From Vibrio hannami (GTDB lineage: Bacteria; Pseudomonadota; Gammaproteobacteria; Enterobacterales; Vibrionaceae), in the NCBI RefSeq assembly GCF_029589055.1, contig NZ_JARQZP010000003.1, positions 1,426,001-1,490,000 of the forward strand: 64,000 nt of DNA, read 5' to 3'. Shown here piece by piece: positions 28,243 through 39,235 of the stretch. A model generated the notes under the pieces. The model was given only the letters and a program-made list of their open reading frames with translations. It did no database searches and was not told the DNA's origin. Within the stretch, counting starts at the first letter, position 1. Each line of letters opens with the position of its first letter. The translations under genes and the position numbers were made by a program.

Positions 28243-29189
28243 GTTTGTATGGTGGTGGATGTTGTTTTTATTACCACTACCGCTATTAGTACACTTTTTT
28301 GCGCCAGGCGAGAGCGAAAGTGCGGCTATACATCTGCCCTTTATTCCAGAGAATGGCTCTGCAACCGCACCTGCTAATATCGCTTTAAAAGTTCTGACTG
28401 TTTTACTTTGGGTTGCATTGGTTATTGCATCAGCCCGGCCAGTATATTTTGGCGACCCTGTCGAAAATCACCCAAGACACCGGGATTTGATGCTAGTGGT
28501 GGATCTTTCAGGCTCAATGCAAATCGCAGACATGGAAACGAACGGCGATTACATAGACAGGTTAACCGCAGTTAAGCAAGTACTTACAAACTTTCTTGAA
28601 AGGCGTAAAGGCGATCGACTTGGACTGATCTTATTTGGTGATAACGCCTATCTTCAGACACCACTTACTATGGACACAAATACCGTCTCTTCTCAACTAA
28701 ATAGAACAGTTCTTGGTCTGGTCGGAGAACAGACAGCTATTGGTGAAGGGATTGGTCTGGCCACAAAAACGTTTGTCGATAGTGATGCTCCTCAGCGAGT
28801 GATGATATTGCTGAGTGACGGCGCTAATACAGCCGGCGTTCTCGACCCGATTGAAGCAGCAGAGATAGCCAAAAAGTATAACGCCACTATATATACGGTT
28901 GGTGTTGGCGCGGGACAGATGCAGGTTAAAGAGTTTTTCTTTACCCGCAATGTAAATACAGCCAAAGATCTTGATGAAAAGACACTAACGCAGATTGCAG
29001 AAATGACTGGCGGACAATACTTCAGAGCCCGAAATCAGGATGAACTGCAAAACATCTACGACACGATTGATAAACTTGAACCTATCAGTAGCACAAGTGA
29101 AGTATGGCGACCACAGTCAGAGTGGTTTAAATACCCTCTCGCAATGGCTCTTGTTTTATGGGTGACTATTACCATTATGAGGCGTCATC

Positions 29190-29197
<8 letters not shown>
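28229..29197 (+). CDS. VWA-domain membrane protein BatA
   Basis: About 322 residues. Two N-terminal membrane helices (FVWWWMLFLLPLPLLVHFF and TVLLWVALVIASA) precede a periplasm- or cytoplasm-facing VWA domain with the MIDAS motif DLSGSMQ (the Asp and two Ser), and a third helix lies at the C-terminus (LAMALVLWVTITI). This is the BatA layout. A TTG start at 28229 after GGGGGGA is chosen because upstream codons belong to the neighbouring DUF4381 frame; a longer version from 28148 is less likely. The end overlaps the next gene by eight bases. MoxR probably acts on these VWA proteins. Confidence 0.88.
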
Positions 29198-31113
<1,916 letters not shown>

Positions 31114-31120
<7 letters not shown>

Positions 31121-32790
31121 TGATTAAGCGATACAGAAAACCATTTACATCTACTATCTGGGCTCTCCTGTCCCTGAGCCTTGTTTTTTTCAGCCAGCTT
31201 TCTATAGCGGCAACTGCGAGTGTTTCCAGCAATAAGCTGGCTAAATCAGAAGTCTTTCAGCTTAAAATCGTTGCCAATGAAAACTTGGATGCCGACGACA
31301 TCGATTTTTCTGTGCTGGAGGATGATTTCTTCACAGGAAAACCAAGGTTTGGGTTTTATACCAACATTACTAACGGCAAAAAGACCGTAAAAAGTGAGTG
31401 GACACTTGCGCTGGCTCCACTACGGTCCGGTATACTCACCATCCCTTCATTTCAGGTAGGTAAGCAGAAAACCCAACCTATTTCTATTACCGTAACAGTG
31501 GATCCTAGCGCCAAAACGGAGCAAGACCTGGTTGATGTTCAGGTAAAACTGGAGAAGTCTGAGCTTTATCCCGGTGAGCTAAATACTCTAACAACTCGTC
31601 TAATCATCAAAGCTGACTCCCGACAAATACAGAGTGCCAATATCGTGCCTCCCGCTTTACAGGGGACTGACTCCGGTGCAATAAACATGGAACCGATTGG
31701 TGAACAAAAACAGTATCAGGCGGTTATCGATGGTATGGAAGTTATCGTCGTGGATCAGGACTATAAAATTACTGCCACGCAGTCGGGTAAGTTTGTCATC
31801 AACGGACCATCGTTAAAGGGCGCTATTCTTGACAGCAACCGACGCTCGGGCAACTCACGAGTCATTCCTATCAACACCAAACCTGAAACTCTGGTACTTT
31901 CAGTTCTTAATAGACCAGACGATTTTCAGGGCAACTGGCTACCGAGCTCCAACCTTACCCTTAAGCAAAAATGGTTGGATGAATCAGGAAGCGAGATAAC
32001 TGCAAACCCTGCAAATCTGGTAACAGGTTCACCGATAACACGCCAGATAGAACTTACCGTCAAAGGCGTAGCAACAGAACAACTTCCTAACTTGAAAGTT
32101 GATTACCCTGAAAGCGTACGAGTTTACGAAGATTCTCCTCAGATTAAACAGCAAGGGGACACGGCCACCTTGACGCTGAATCAGGTTCTTATTGCCCGCA
32201 ACGCTGGAGAGATACCGCTACCTGAAGTAGCAATCAGTTGGTGGAATACCAGTGATAAAAAGCAGGATCACTCTGTTATCCCTGGTTTAATGCTTCAAGT
32301 CTCTCAAAGCGAAAACTCACCCCAGGCTGTTGTTGCTCCGGCTCCTGTAAACGAAAGTCCGGAAGCAAAAGTAGTAACCAAAACTGAAACCATAAAGGAC
32401 GCAGGTTACTGGCCATATATTGCTGGCCTGTTTGCTCTGCTTTGGGTTATCACTTTAGCCCTGCTTATCAAAGCAAGAAACACGAAGCAGGCTAACAATG
32501 ACGTTTCTTTTTTAGCGGAAAACAGTGATTCATTACATGCGCTTGTGGAAGCAATAAAAAGCAGAGATGGTTTTAAGACCAACGCGCTACTGAACAAATG
32601 GCTTTCAGAGAACCCCGAATTATCAGGCGCATTAACCGATGATATAAAAGCTGAAATAGCCCTTATGCATCAGTCGCTGTTTGATGATAAGCAAACCAAC
32701 TGGTCTGAGAAACGAGTACTGAAGTTATTAATAAACGCCAGCAAACAGCGAGGCCAAAAAAACTCTGCCTCATCCCTGGCATCTTTGTAG
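31114..32790 (+). CDS. BatD family protein
   Basis: A 558-residue protein, last in the MoxR/Bat operon. A signal peptide (TIWALLSLSLVFFSQLSIAA) is followed by a large periplasmic part with repeated beta-rich segments (KSEWTLALAPLRSGILTIPS; DQDYKITATQSGKF) and a C-terminal membrane helix at about residues 432-450 (WPYIAGLFALLWVITLALL) with a short cytoplasmic tail. This is the BatD layout. The start overlaps the preceding stop; AGGG five bases before 31114 favours that ATG over one at 31120. It likely anchors the VWA complex to the envelope. A terminator follows. Confidence 0.9.
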
Positions 32791-32821
32791 TTCTACTCAA
32801 CTCCCTTCGATTCTGACTTAC

Positions 32822-32851
32822 AAAGCCATCTGATTTTCAGGTGGCTTTTTA
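32822..32851 (+). terminator. Terminator of the MoxR/Bat operon
   Basis: AAAGCCATCTG pairs with CAGGTGGCTTT (11 pairs, one G-U) around an ATTTT loop, followed by a short T run. It lies 31 bases past the batD stop. Confidence 0.8.
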
Positions 32852-33094
32852 GCATTTCTGGTAATACCCATTTTAATCTTCTCAATAAAAACTCAATTAA
32901 AATATTTATATTAAATTTAGACAATTAAATATAAATATTACATTCTGTTACCAATAGAATCACCAACTTACATCATCTAAATATACTTAATACCCTCGAT
33001 CAGTCACAGTTTTGACCTGGGAAATTCTTATTCCCTTGAATCACTCATCCAATGTATTTGAAAATCTAAATGCACTATAAAGTTGGTAAATATA

Positions 33095-33949
33095 ATGACT
33101 CGCGATGAATTTATAACAAAATTAAAGCAAATGAATTCTTTAACTCCTACGGAAAAAGTCATTGCAAACTATTTCGTAAATAATTTTACTGTACTACCCT
33201 ACGCTAAAGTTGAAGAGTTATGCGAAAAAATAGGCATAGGGAAAGCAACCCTAGGTCGTTTTCTTAACCGCCTTGGTTTTACAGGCTTTTTAGAATTTAA
33301 GAAAAAAGTGTCCGATGATCTTGTTATCGATCTGGCAATACCAATCGAGCGCTGTAAAGAAAACGAAAAAGGCGGTAAAACAGATTCGTTGCTCAATGAA
33401 CATCTTCAAGAAACACAAAAAAACCTTGAAGCCACATACAATCTGCTTTCTCAGTCGGATTTCAATGCTGCTATAGACCACCTTCTAGACCAGAAAGGAA
33501 AGCTGTATGTACTGGGAAGTGCCTCTGCAGAAGCACTTGCGAACTACTTCTTTTTACTCGCAAGATATTTAAGAAAAGATGTCGAGTTGCTTAAGGCCGA
33601 TACCTCTACACTCCCGCACCAACTGGTTGATGTCAACGAAAACGACACGCTTCTAACGATCACTTATCATCGATTTTCCAATAACACGATTCAGTGCACC
33701 CGTTGGTTTAATAAATATGGGGGACGAATTATTGCGATTACCGATCAACAAGTTAACCCTCTAGTATCTTATTCTGACATATTATTTACCGTAGATAGCC
33801 AAAGCGAAAGCATCTTTAATAACCGTACTTCTGGTTTCTTTTTAATCGAAGCATTAATAAAGGGAATGTCATCCCGTATAAATAGTGAAGATCGGTTTGC
33901 CAAAATAGAAAACACATTTAACGAATTTAATATCTTCAAAAACAATTAA
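33095..33949 (+). CDS. MurR/RpiR-family transcriptional regulator
   Basis: A regulator of about 284 residues. The N-terminal RpiR helix-turn-helix spans about residues 1-80 (LTPTEKVIANYFVNNF; EKIGIGKATLGRFLNRLGF). The C-terminal SIS domain, which binds a phosphosugar or a related effector, starts at about 125 (GKLYVLGSASAEALANYF) and carries the typical LLTITYHRFSNNTI. ATG 33095 is chosen; TTG 33083 is possible. It lies 53 bases before dcuC on the same strand, so it probably controls dcuC-pepE. Why an SIS-type regulator should govern dicarboxylate/dipeptide genes is open. Confidence 0.85.
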   Translation: MTRDEFITKLKQMNSLTPTEKVIANYFVNNFTVLPYAKVEELCEKIGIGKATLGRFLNRLGFTGFLEFKKKVSDDLVIDLAIPIERCKENEKGGKTDSLLNEHLQETQKNLEATYNLLSQSDFNAAIDHLLDQKGKLYVLGSASAEALANYFFLLARYLRKDVELLKADTSTLPHQLVDVNENDTLLTITYHRFSNNTIQCTRWFNKYGGRIIAITDQQVNPLVSYSDILFTVDSQSESIFNNRTSGFFLIEALIKGMSSRINSEDRFAKIENTFNEFNIFKNN

Positions 33950-34002
33950 TTAATAATTTAAAAATCAATTTAATTTATCAATATTCATTTTAGAGGTGAG
34001 TC

Positions 34003-35364
34003 ATGATCACATACTTAGCTATACCTATAATATTCTTAGTTGGATATTTCATAGTCAAAAAATATAACACTCAAGCCGTTCTACTCGCAGCGGGTCTGAC
34101 AATGATCGCGCTGGGTGTGGTCGGTGGAGCAGAAGAGTTCCTGCCCAAAGGAGGCAAACCTACCGGTTCGGTTATTGTCGATTTTTTTGAGGTGATCAAA
34201 GTTATCGCATCTTCAACACTGGCTAAGCTTGGCCTGATAATCATGGCAGTGGGTGGCTTTTCCAAGTACATGAGCCACATTGGCGCTGCTAATGCAATGG
34301 TTCAGGTCGCAACGAAACCTCTGTCTCATATTCAGAACCCTTATTTAGTACTGGCAATGGCTTATATCATCGGTCAGTTGATTAACGTGTTCCTGCCTAG
34401 TGCCACTGGACTTGCCTTATTACTTTTGGTTGCAATGTACCCGATTCTGGTAGGTGTGGGTTGTAACCCAGCGGCAGCGGCTGCAGTAGTAGCAACCACT
34501 GGCTGTCTGGATTTAGGTCCAGCTTCTTCAGCGGCGAACAAAGCAGCGGAAGTTTCCGGAATTGATGTTGCTACCTATTTTGTTAGCTACCAGCTAATGG
34601 TTTCTGTTATCGCAATGTTGGTTATTGCAACGCTACATTTCTTCAGTCAGCGCTACTTCGATAAAAAAGATCAAGAAAAGGGCGTTACTCATGAGTTTAA
34701 TCTGAAATCAGAAAAACAGCGCGATGTGCCTAAATGGTTCGCTTTTTTACCCGTACTTCCACTATTCCTTCTACTCACATTTAGCAAGTTCGGTATCGCT
34801 TCAATCAAGATTAATGTTGTCACTGCAATGTTTATCTCGCTGTTTATCTCTATGTTATGTGACTTCATCTTTACTCGTGATGGCAAGTGGGTATCAGACT
34901 CCCTTAAAGTTTATCTGAATGGTATGGGAGCTGTTTTTGCGAGCGTTGTAAGCCTGATCATTTCTGCAAAAGTATTTGTATCTGGCCTGAGTACTATTGG
35001 GTTTATCGATATGTTACTTGGTTCTGCGTCAAACCTTGGCTTTGGTTACCTGGCAATGGTACTCGTGTTAGTCGGTATTATTACCATCGTAACCCTGCTA
35101 TCTGGTTCAGGTAACGCTTCATTCTTTAGCTTCTCTAACCTTGCTCCGGATGTAGCTGCACAGGTAGGTGCTCACACAGCAGCAGTAGCACTGCCAATGC
35201 AGCTAGCCTCGGGTCTAATGCGTTCGGCTTCCCCGGTAGCTGGCGTTATTATCGCTTGTGCGAGCGTTGCCAACGTATCTCCTATCGAGCTGGCAAAGAG
35301 AACTGTTATACCTATGGCAGGTGGCCTGATCACTGTCCTTGCAACTTCTCAGTTGATGATTTAA
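34003..35364 (+). CDS. dcuC: C4-dicarboxylate transporter, DcuC family
   Basis: A 453-residue inner-membrane protein with about 12 hydrophobic helices. DcuC carriers export succinate or exchange it for fumarate under anaerobic conditions. The conserved segments IGQLINVFLPSATGLALLLL and TTGCLDLGPASSAANKAAEV fit the DcuC family, and the length equals E. coli DcuC (461). It lies between an RpiR regulator and pepE, 20 bases before the latter, so the two are co-transcribed; the uptake of C4 acids or acidic peptides and peptide cleavage would be linked. Confidence 0.88.
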   Translation: MITYLAIPIIFLVGYFIVKKYNTQAVLLAAGLTMIALGVVGGAEEFLPKGGKPTGSVIVDFFEVIKVIASSTLAKLGLIIMAVGGFSKYMSHIGAANAMVQVATKPLSHIQNPYLVLAMAYIIGQLINVFLPSATGLALLLLVAMYPILVGVGCNPAAAAAVVATTGCLDLGPASSAANKAAEVSGIDVATYFVSYQLMVSVIAMLVIATLHFFSQRYFDKKDQEKGVTHEFNLKSEKQRDVPKWFAFLPVLPLFLLLTFSKFGIASIKINVVTAMFISLFISMLCDFIFTRDGKWVSDSLKVYLNGMGAVFASVVSLIISAKVFVSGLSTIGFIDMLLGSASNLGFGYLAMVLVLVGIITIVTLLSGSGNASFFSFSNLAPDVAAQVGAHTAAVALPMQLASGLMRSASPVAGVIIACASVANVSPIELAKRTVIPMAGGLITVLATSQLMI

Positions 35365-35384
35365 CTAAGCAGTAAGGATCAAGA

Positions 35385-36116
35385 ATGAACGTACTTCTAT
35401 TTAGTAACGGCAAAGCAAACCCAGACCAGGCTTTACTGGAATATGGCTCGGACTGGATCGCTCCTGCTATCAAAAAAACAGACGCAAAACGGCTGCTCTT
35501 TATCCCCTATGCCATGCTCAGAGGGGAATATGACGATAGGCTAAAACTATTGCAAAAAGAGTTTGACCGTTATGGTGTATCCATCTCGGGGATTCACCAA
35601 CACGACGATCCTGTTATCGCGATAGAAGAAGCTGATGGGTATATTGTTAGCGGCGGCAATACATGGGTTCTTAACAAGCAATTGCATGACCTTGGGTTGG
35701 TAAGACCGCTCAGAAAGGCAATCCTTTCTGAAGATAAACTTTATATTGGTTGGAGTGCGGGGACGAACATTGCCTGTCCGACAATTCGAACTACCAATGA
35801 TATGCCGATCGTATCTGCATCGATTTTAACTGCGCTTAATCTGGTTCCGTTTCAGATTAATCCGCACTACGTAGATGCGACCATTTCCGGCCATATGGGA
35901 GAGTCACGCGACGAACGAATTGAGGAGTTTTTGATTCAGAATCCGTACGAACTTGTCGTCGGCATTTGCGAAGGGACAATGCTGCAGGTAAGTGGCGATA
36001 CACTCACCTACCACAGCTCAAATGGAAGCCCTATGAAGTTATTTCAGAGCGATAAAACACCTTCACTCTTCAATACCGAAGATGATATCAACCATCTGAT
36101 GTCTGTTGGTTGCTAA
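35385..36116 (+). CDS. pepE: Dipeptidase E (alpha-aspartyl dipeptidase)
   Basis: A 243-residue cytoplasmic serine peptidase of family S51 that splits Asp-X dipeptides. The motif YIVSGGNTW (about residues 86-94), the nucleophile serine in YIGWSAGTNIA (about 122-131), the aspartate region and NPHYVDATI (histidine) make up the Salmonella PepE-type triad. Length is near the 229 residues of PepE. AAGGATC precedes the start. With dcuC upstream and aspA/dcuA/frd further on, released aspartate can feed fumarate respiration. A MITE-like repeat begins 30 bases after the stop. Confidence 0.9.
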   Translation: MNVLLFSNGKANPDQALLEYGSDWIAPAIKKTDAKRLLFIPYAMLRGEYDDRLKLLQKEFDRYGVSISGIHQHDDPVIAIEEADGYIVSGGNTWVLNKQLHDLGLVRPLRKAILSEDKLYIGWSAGTNIACPTIRTTNDMPIVSASILTALNLVPFQINPHYVDATISGHMGESRDERIEEFLIQNPYELVVGICEGTMLQVSGDTLTYHSSNGSPMKLFQSDKTPSLFNTEDDINHLMSVGC

Positions 36117-36145
36117 CCCCTCAGACAAAATCGAAAAAATAGCCA

Positions 36146-36410
36146 TATACTCAAGTGACCTCAAGATGCAGGATTCAGAGCTACATCAGAAGCGTTAGTT
36201 CAAGGAAAATATTTGTAGGAATGGCATTCCCTTTCAAAAATATTTGACGAAGAAATCACGCTTCTGATGAGCTCCCGAAGGGTGAGTTTTATTCGCTTCT
36301 ACTCTACGTTACTGATTTTTGATGTAGAACCACTATACCTTCAAATCAGTGCCTTGATTAAAAGCGAATAAATTCTCGCTGAAAATGCATCTTGAGGTTA
36401 CTTGAGTATA
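36146..36410 (-). repeat. MITE-like element, copy 2 (265 bp), inverted relative to copy 1
   Basis: The reverse complement of this stretch equals the element at 24112-24376 over all 265 bases except four substitutions, with no insertion or deletion. Ends again read TATACTCAAG and CTTGAGTATA. Inside are the same nested inverted repeats. It lies between the convergent ends of pepE and the GGDEF gene. Confidence 0.9.
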
Positions 36411-36461
36411 CATCATAAGCTGTATGGCTATTTTTACCTTCAACAGGTTCAGGTGTCGAAT

Positions 36462-37652
36462 TTAAGGTATCGAATGGAACTCGACCCTATTCCGCCCTGT
36501 TTGCTTGGCTTTATACAGCGCCTTATCCACCAGCCGGACTAACATATTCAGATCTTCTACAGGCAGGGATGAGCTTACGCTAACGCCAAAACTGGCAGTG
36601 ATCTTAACCTGTGATTTAAATTCTTTCGACGCTATCTGCTCTCTCAGTAACTCTGCTTTTTTTACACTGCTTTCCAGGTCCATCTCATTTAAGACGATAA
36701 GAAATTCCTCCCCGCCCCATCTTGAGACAACATCGGTATCTCTGCAGTTGAGTTTAAATAGTTCCACCAATTCTCTTAATACATCGTCACCGATGTCATG
36801 ACCACAGGTATCGTTCACCTGCTTAAAATGGTCTATATCGATAAGCACCACAGAAAAGCGGACGTTGCGCGCATAAAGATCTTTTACATATCTGGTAGCG
36901 TATCGCCGGTTATACGCTAGGGTAAGTGGATCGACATTGGCTTCTTTTACCAGGTTATCAATACACTCCTGTAGGTACTCAGTTCCCTGTAACAGCGCTG
37001 CACCCGAGTCGGAATTCCGCTCTGCCAGCATACTCATTGCATGGCCAATCGAGTGTTGCATCTGCAGTAACGAGATATATCTCAGAGTAAGTTTGATATG
37101 ATTTTTTTCTGTACAGGATAGAGGGGTAGCTCGTTCAACCACGACTATATAATTCTGATACTGACATACATATAACTCACCCGTAGAGACCTTTACCGAA
37201 TATTCATCGGACTTAAGCAGTTTGAGCCTAGCAATCTGAATGGTATGTTGACTTAGCTGTTTCGAAATGACGACCTCTTCGCCATTTAACACGCCATACT
37301 GCTCAGTATCGCCAAGAAAGTGCATAAGATTGGAACAAAGCAGCTTTTCGAAATCTTGCTGACCACTGCTTTCTGCGATGCTGCGAAAGTCTCTTTTTAT
37401 CAGCTTATATTTACGGGAAAGCTCATCAAAATGTTCTACGCTTTCCAGCATCTGAACCACTTGCTCCCGAACCTCTAGCTGCTGTTTCGGTGTTGCTGTA
37501 TCCGGAACACCAAAAAACAGCCCTGTAGAACTGAGCGGGTACACTGTATAACCATCTGGAAACTTATCAGCAGAATCACTCAGCGACACCCCTCCGGCAT
37601 CCCCTATCGCTGATATCAGCTCTTGTAGCGTTGTCTTCTGCTTATTCAACAC
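36462..37652 (-). CDS. Diguanylate cyclase (GGDEF domain) with cytoplasmic N-terminal region
   Basis: A 396-residue cytoplasmic enzyme that makes c-di-GMP from two GTP. No membrane helix is visible. Residues 1-220 are of unknown type, possibly a sensor. The GGDEF domain (about 235-396) starts with DPLTLAYNRR, has the metal-binding VVLIDIDHFKQVND and the active-site loop RWGGEEF. RDTD lies five residues before GGEEF, so the RxxD inhibitory site is present and product inhibition is expected. Its start overlaps the end of the upstream dehydrogenase gene by 11 bases. Confidence 0.93.
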   Translation of the reverse strand: MLNKQKTTLQELISAIGDAGGVSLSDSADKFPDGYTVYPLSSTGLFFGVPDTATPKQQLEVREQVVQMLESVEHFDELSRKYKLIKRDFRSIAESSGQQDFEKLLCSNLMHFLGDTEQYGVLNGEEVVISKQLSQHTIQIARLKLLKSDEYSVKVSTGELYVCQYQNYIVVVERATPLSCTEKNHIKLTLRYISLLQMQHSIGHAMSMLAERNSDSGAALLQGTEYLQECIDNLVKEANVDPLTLAYNRRYATRYVKDLYARNVRFSVVLIDIDHFKQVNDTCGHDIGDDVLRELVELFKLNCRDTDVVSRWGGEEFLIVLNEMDLESSVKKAELLREQIASKEFKSQVKITASFGVSVSSSLPVEDLNMLVRLVDKALYKAKQTGRNRVEFHSIP

Positions 37653-38673
37653 TCGTTACTATCCTCACAAAAGTATCTCTGTCCAATTCTGCCTGGTAAT
37701 AACCTTCTTCCACAAGCTTATCAAAGGGAACTCTGGTAATCAGACTGTCAAAGTTTACGCCAAGATCGGGCAATATATCCTTTAACAGCTCGACATCTTC
37801 CATATTGTACATATACGATGGCACGTAAGACTTTTCTTCAACCAAAGACTCAACAGGCGTGACAGATATAGGAAAGAAGTAGGTGCCGATAGAAATAACG
37901 GTACCACCCGGCTTTAAAAAGGTTGGTGCCTCTTCAAAAGCTTGCCTCTCGTGAAGGGGATCTTTTCCTGCTGCATCGACAACAACATCAAACTCACTGA
38001 CAAGTTGTGCCTGCGTATCGACGACATTAAATCCAAGGCTTTCTGCTTTTGCGAGTCGATTGGGAAGATGATCATACATCGTCAGAGCCTGTGCTCCCAA
38101 TTTTCGCCAAACTGCAGCACAGGAAAGCCCCACAGCCCCGGCACCAAGAACCAGAACCTTTTTATTTTCCAGGGATTCGCCATAACGATGGTAGGAGTGG
38201 GCAGCAACAAGAAGTGGCTCAACAAAGGTCAGCAACGATTTGTTTTCAACCTCAATGACATTGTCTGAATTCACGGCAGAGTATTCGCAAAATCCACCGT
38301 GAGCCCCAGCAAGACCGTAATAGGCTTTATGGGTACAAAAATGAACGTTCCCGGCTTCACAATGTTCACACATGCCGCACGATACAAGTGGTAAGACTGC
38401 GACGGTTTTACCTATCCACTGTTTTGAAACCTGGTCACCGACTTCAACAATATCCCCGCCATATTCCTGACAAGGGATCAAAGGTAACCCCATCCCTGTA
38501 AGCGCATTTGGCTCAGGAGATAGGATAAAAGGTCCTTCGATAAACTCATTAACCTGAGTCTGACTTAGTCCGGCATCCGTGACCTTTATAAGCACCTGAT
38601 GTGGTTCAACTTTCGGAACTGAAAGTTCTTCGAATCGTATATCCCTGCGATTGTAATAGAGTAGTGCCTTCAT
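37642..38673 (-). CDS. MDR-type alcohol dehydrogenase lacking usual catalytic zinc ligands
   Basis: A 343-residue member of the medium-chain dehydrogenase/reductase superfamily. The structural-zinc cysteines are intact in CGMCEHCEAGNVHFC (about residues 92-106), and the NAD(P)-binding VLVLGAGAVGLSCAA (about 170-184) is present. However, the catalytic zinc cysteine of the usual GICGTD is replaced (AGLSQTQ), and the usual GHE is CQE, so the histidine is a glutamine. A reaction without the normal catalytic zinc, or loss of activity, is possible. The gene is coupled to the diguanylate cyclase gene by overlap. The substrate is unknown. Confidence 0.85.
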   Translation of the reverse strand: MKALLYYNRRDIRFEELSVPKVEPHQVLIKVTDAGLSQTQVNEFIEGPFILSPEPNALTGMGLPLIPCQEYGGDIVEVGDQVSKQWIGKTVAVLPLVSCGMCEHCEAGNVHFCTHKAYYGLAGAHGGFCEYSAVNSDNVIEVENKSLLTFVEPLLVAAHSYHRYGESLENKKVLVLGAGAVGLSCAAVWRKLGAQALTMYDHLPNRLAKAESLGFNVVDTQAQLVSEFDVVVDAAGKDPLHERQAFEEAPTFLKPGGTVISIGTYFFPISVTPVESLVEEKSYVPSYMYNMEDVELLKDILPDLGVNFDSLITRVPFDKLVEEGYYQAELDRDTFVRIVTSVE

Positions 38674-38782
38674 TACTGCCTCACATACGAACTACGTAAT
38701 TTATATTTTAGTAATAGACTTGGAACTAACCTAGAAAAAACAGCAATCAACATACAAAACCTTGACTGCCTTAAATATTGCC

Positions 38783-38936
38783 AAAAAAAACCCATCCGTT
38801 CGGATGGGTATCAGGCACAATTGCTGTTTGACGATCGATTGTTTGGTCGTGCCTCAATTTACCAGTCATATGACATTAATGCGAAACATGTGTCTACGGG
38901 GGTGAGACTTGTTTGCACGAGCCCTAATGTCATAAG
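38783..38936 (-). ncRNA. Candidate structured small RNA (about 150 nt) or terminated leader
   Basis: On the minus strand a possible promoter, TTGGTG (38972-38967) and TATATC (38948-38943) 18 bases apart, points to a start near 38936. The RNA would open with TATGACATTA, which pairs perfectly with TAATGTCATA 46 bases on (38934-38925 with 38878-38869). A second stem is AGGCAC/GTGCCT (38854-38849 with 38818-38813). It ends in a textbook terminator, CCCATCCG/CGGATGGG followed by eight U (to 38783). No coding frame explains it. It lies 110 bases upstream of the dehydrogenase start on the same strand, so a regulated leader is also possible. Not matched to a named family. Confidence 0.5.
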
Positions 38937-38988
38937 TGGGCTGATATAGGGGATTCCATCTACCAGCACCAATCGGTAATATTTTTCA

Positions 38989-39075
38989 TCAGAAAAAGTT
39001 AAAGAACTCACGCTGCTTTGATTTCAATCCAGTCAGATGCCCCCTCGATAACCTTCTCTCAAACAATGTCAGCAT
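38989..39075 (-). CDS. Possible 28-residue basic peptide
   Basis: An ATG with AAGGA four bases upstream opens a 28-codon frame starting MLTLFERRLSRGH and ending REFFNFF. It is basic and phenylalanine-rich at the end. It lies just upstream of the candidate small RNA on the same strand, after the hairpins that follow the GH38 gene. It could be a leader peptide, a small toxin-like protein or chance. Confidence 0.25.
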   Translation of the reverse strand: MLTLFERRLSRGHLTGLKSKQREFFNFF

Positions 39076-39122
39076 GAGTTCCTTAATCTGTATATGTTCC
39101 CAACATAACAATGGTGAAATTT

Positions 39123-39146
39123 ACCTCCCTCAAAATTGAGGGAGGT
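39123..39146 (-). terminator. Hairpin downstream of the GH38 gene
   Basis: ACCTCCCTCAA pairs perfectly with TTGAGGGAGGT around two bases. On the minus strand TAAATTT follows. Two weaker hairpins, CCCTCTT/AAGAGGG near 39178-39200 and GGAGCC/GGCTCC between, lie before it, so the gene end is highly structured. Confidence 0.6.
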
Positions 39147-39235
39147 GGAGCCTGTAAAGGGGGAGTTTGGCTCCAACCCTCTTCGCTAGAAAAGAGGGAA
39201 TCGACATCTCACTATCGTTATTTATTGCTACTTAC

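Noticed and set aside
38783..38936. tmRNA, Spot 42, Qrr, GcvB or a c-di-GMP riboswitch
   Set aside because: None of the sequence landmarks of those RNAs that I know is present, so it is left unnamed.
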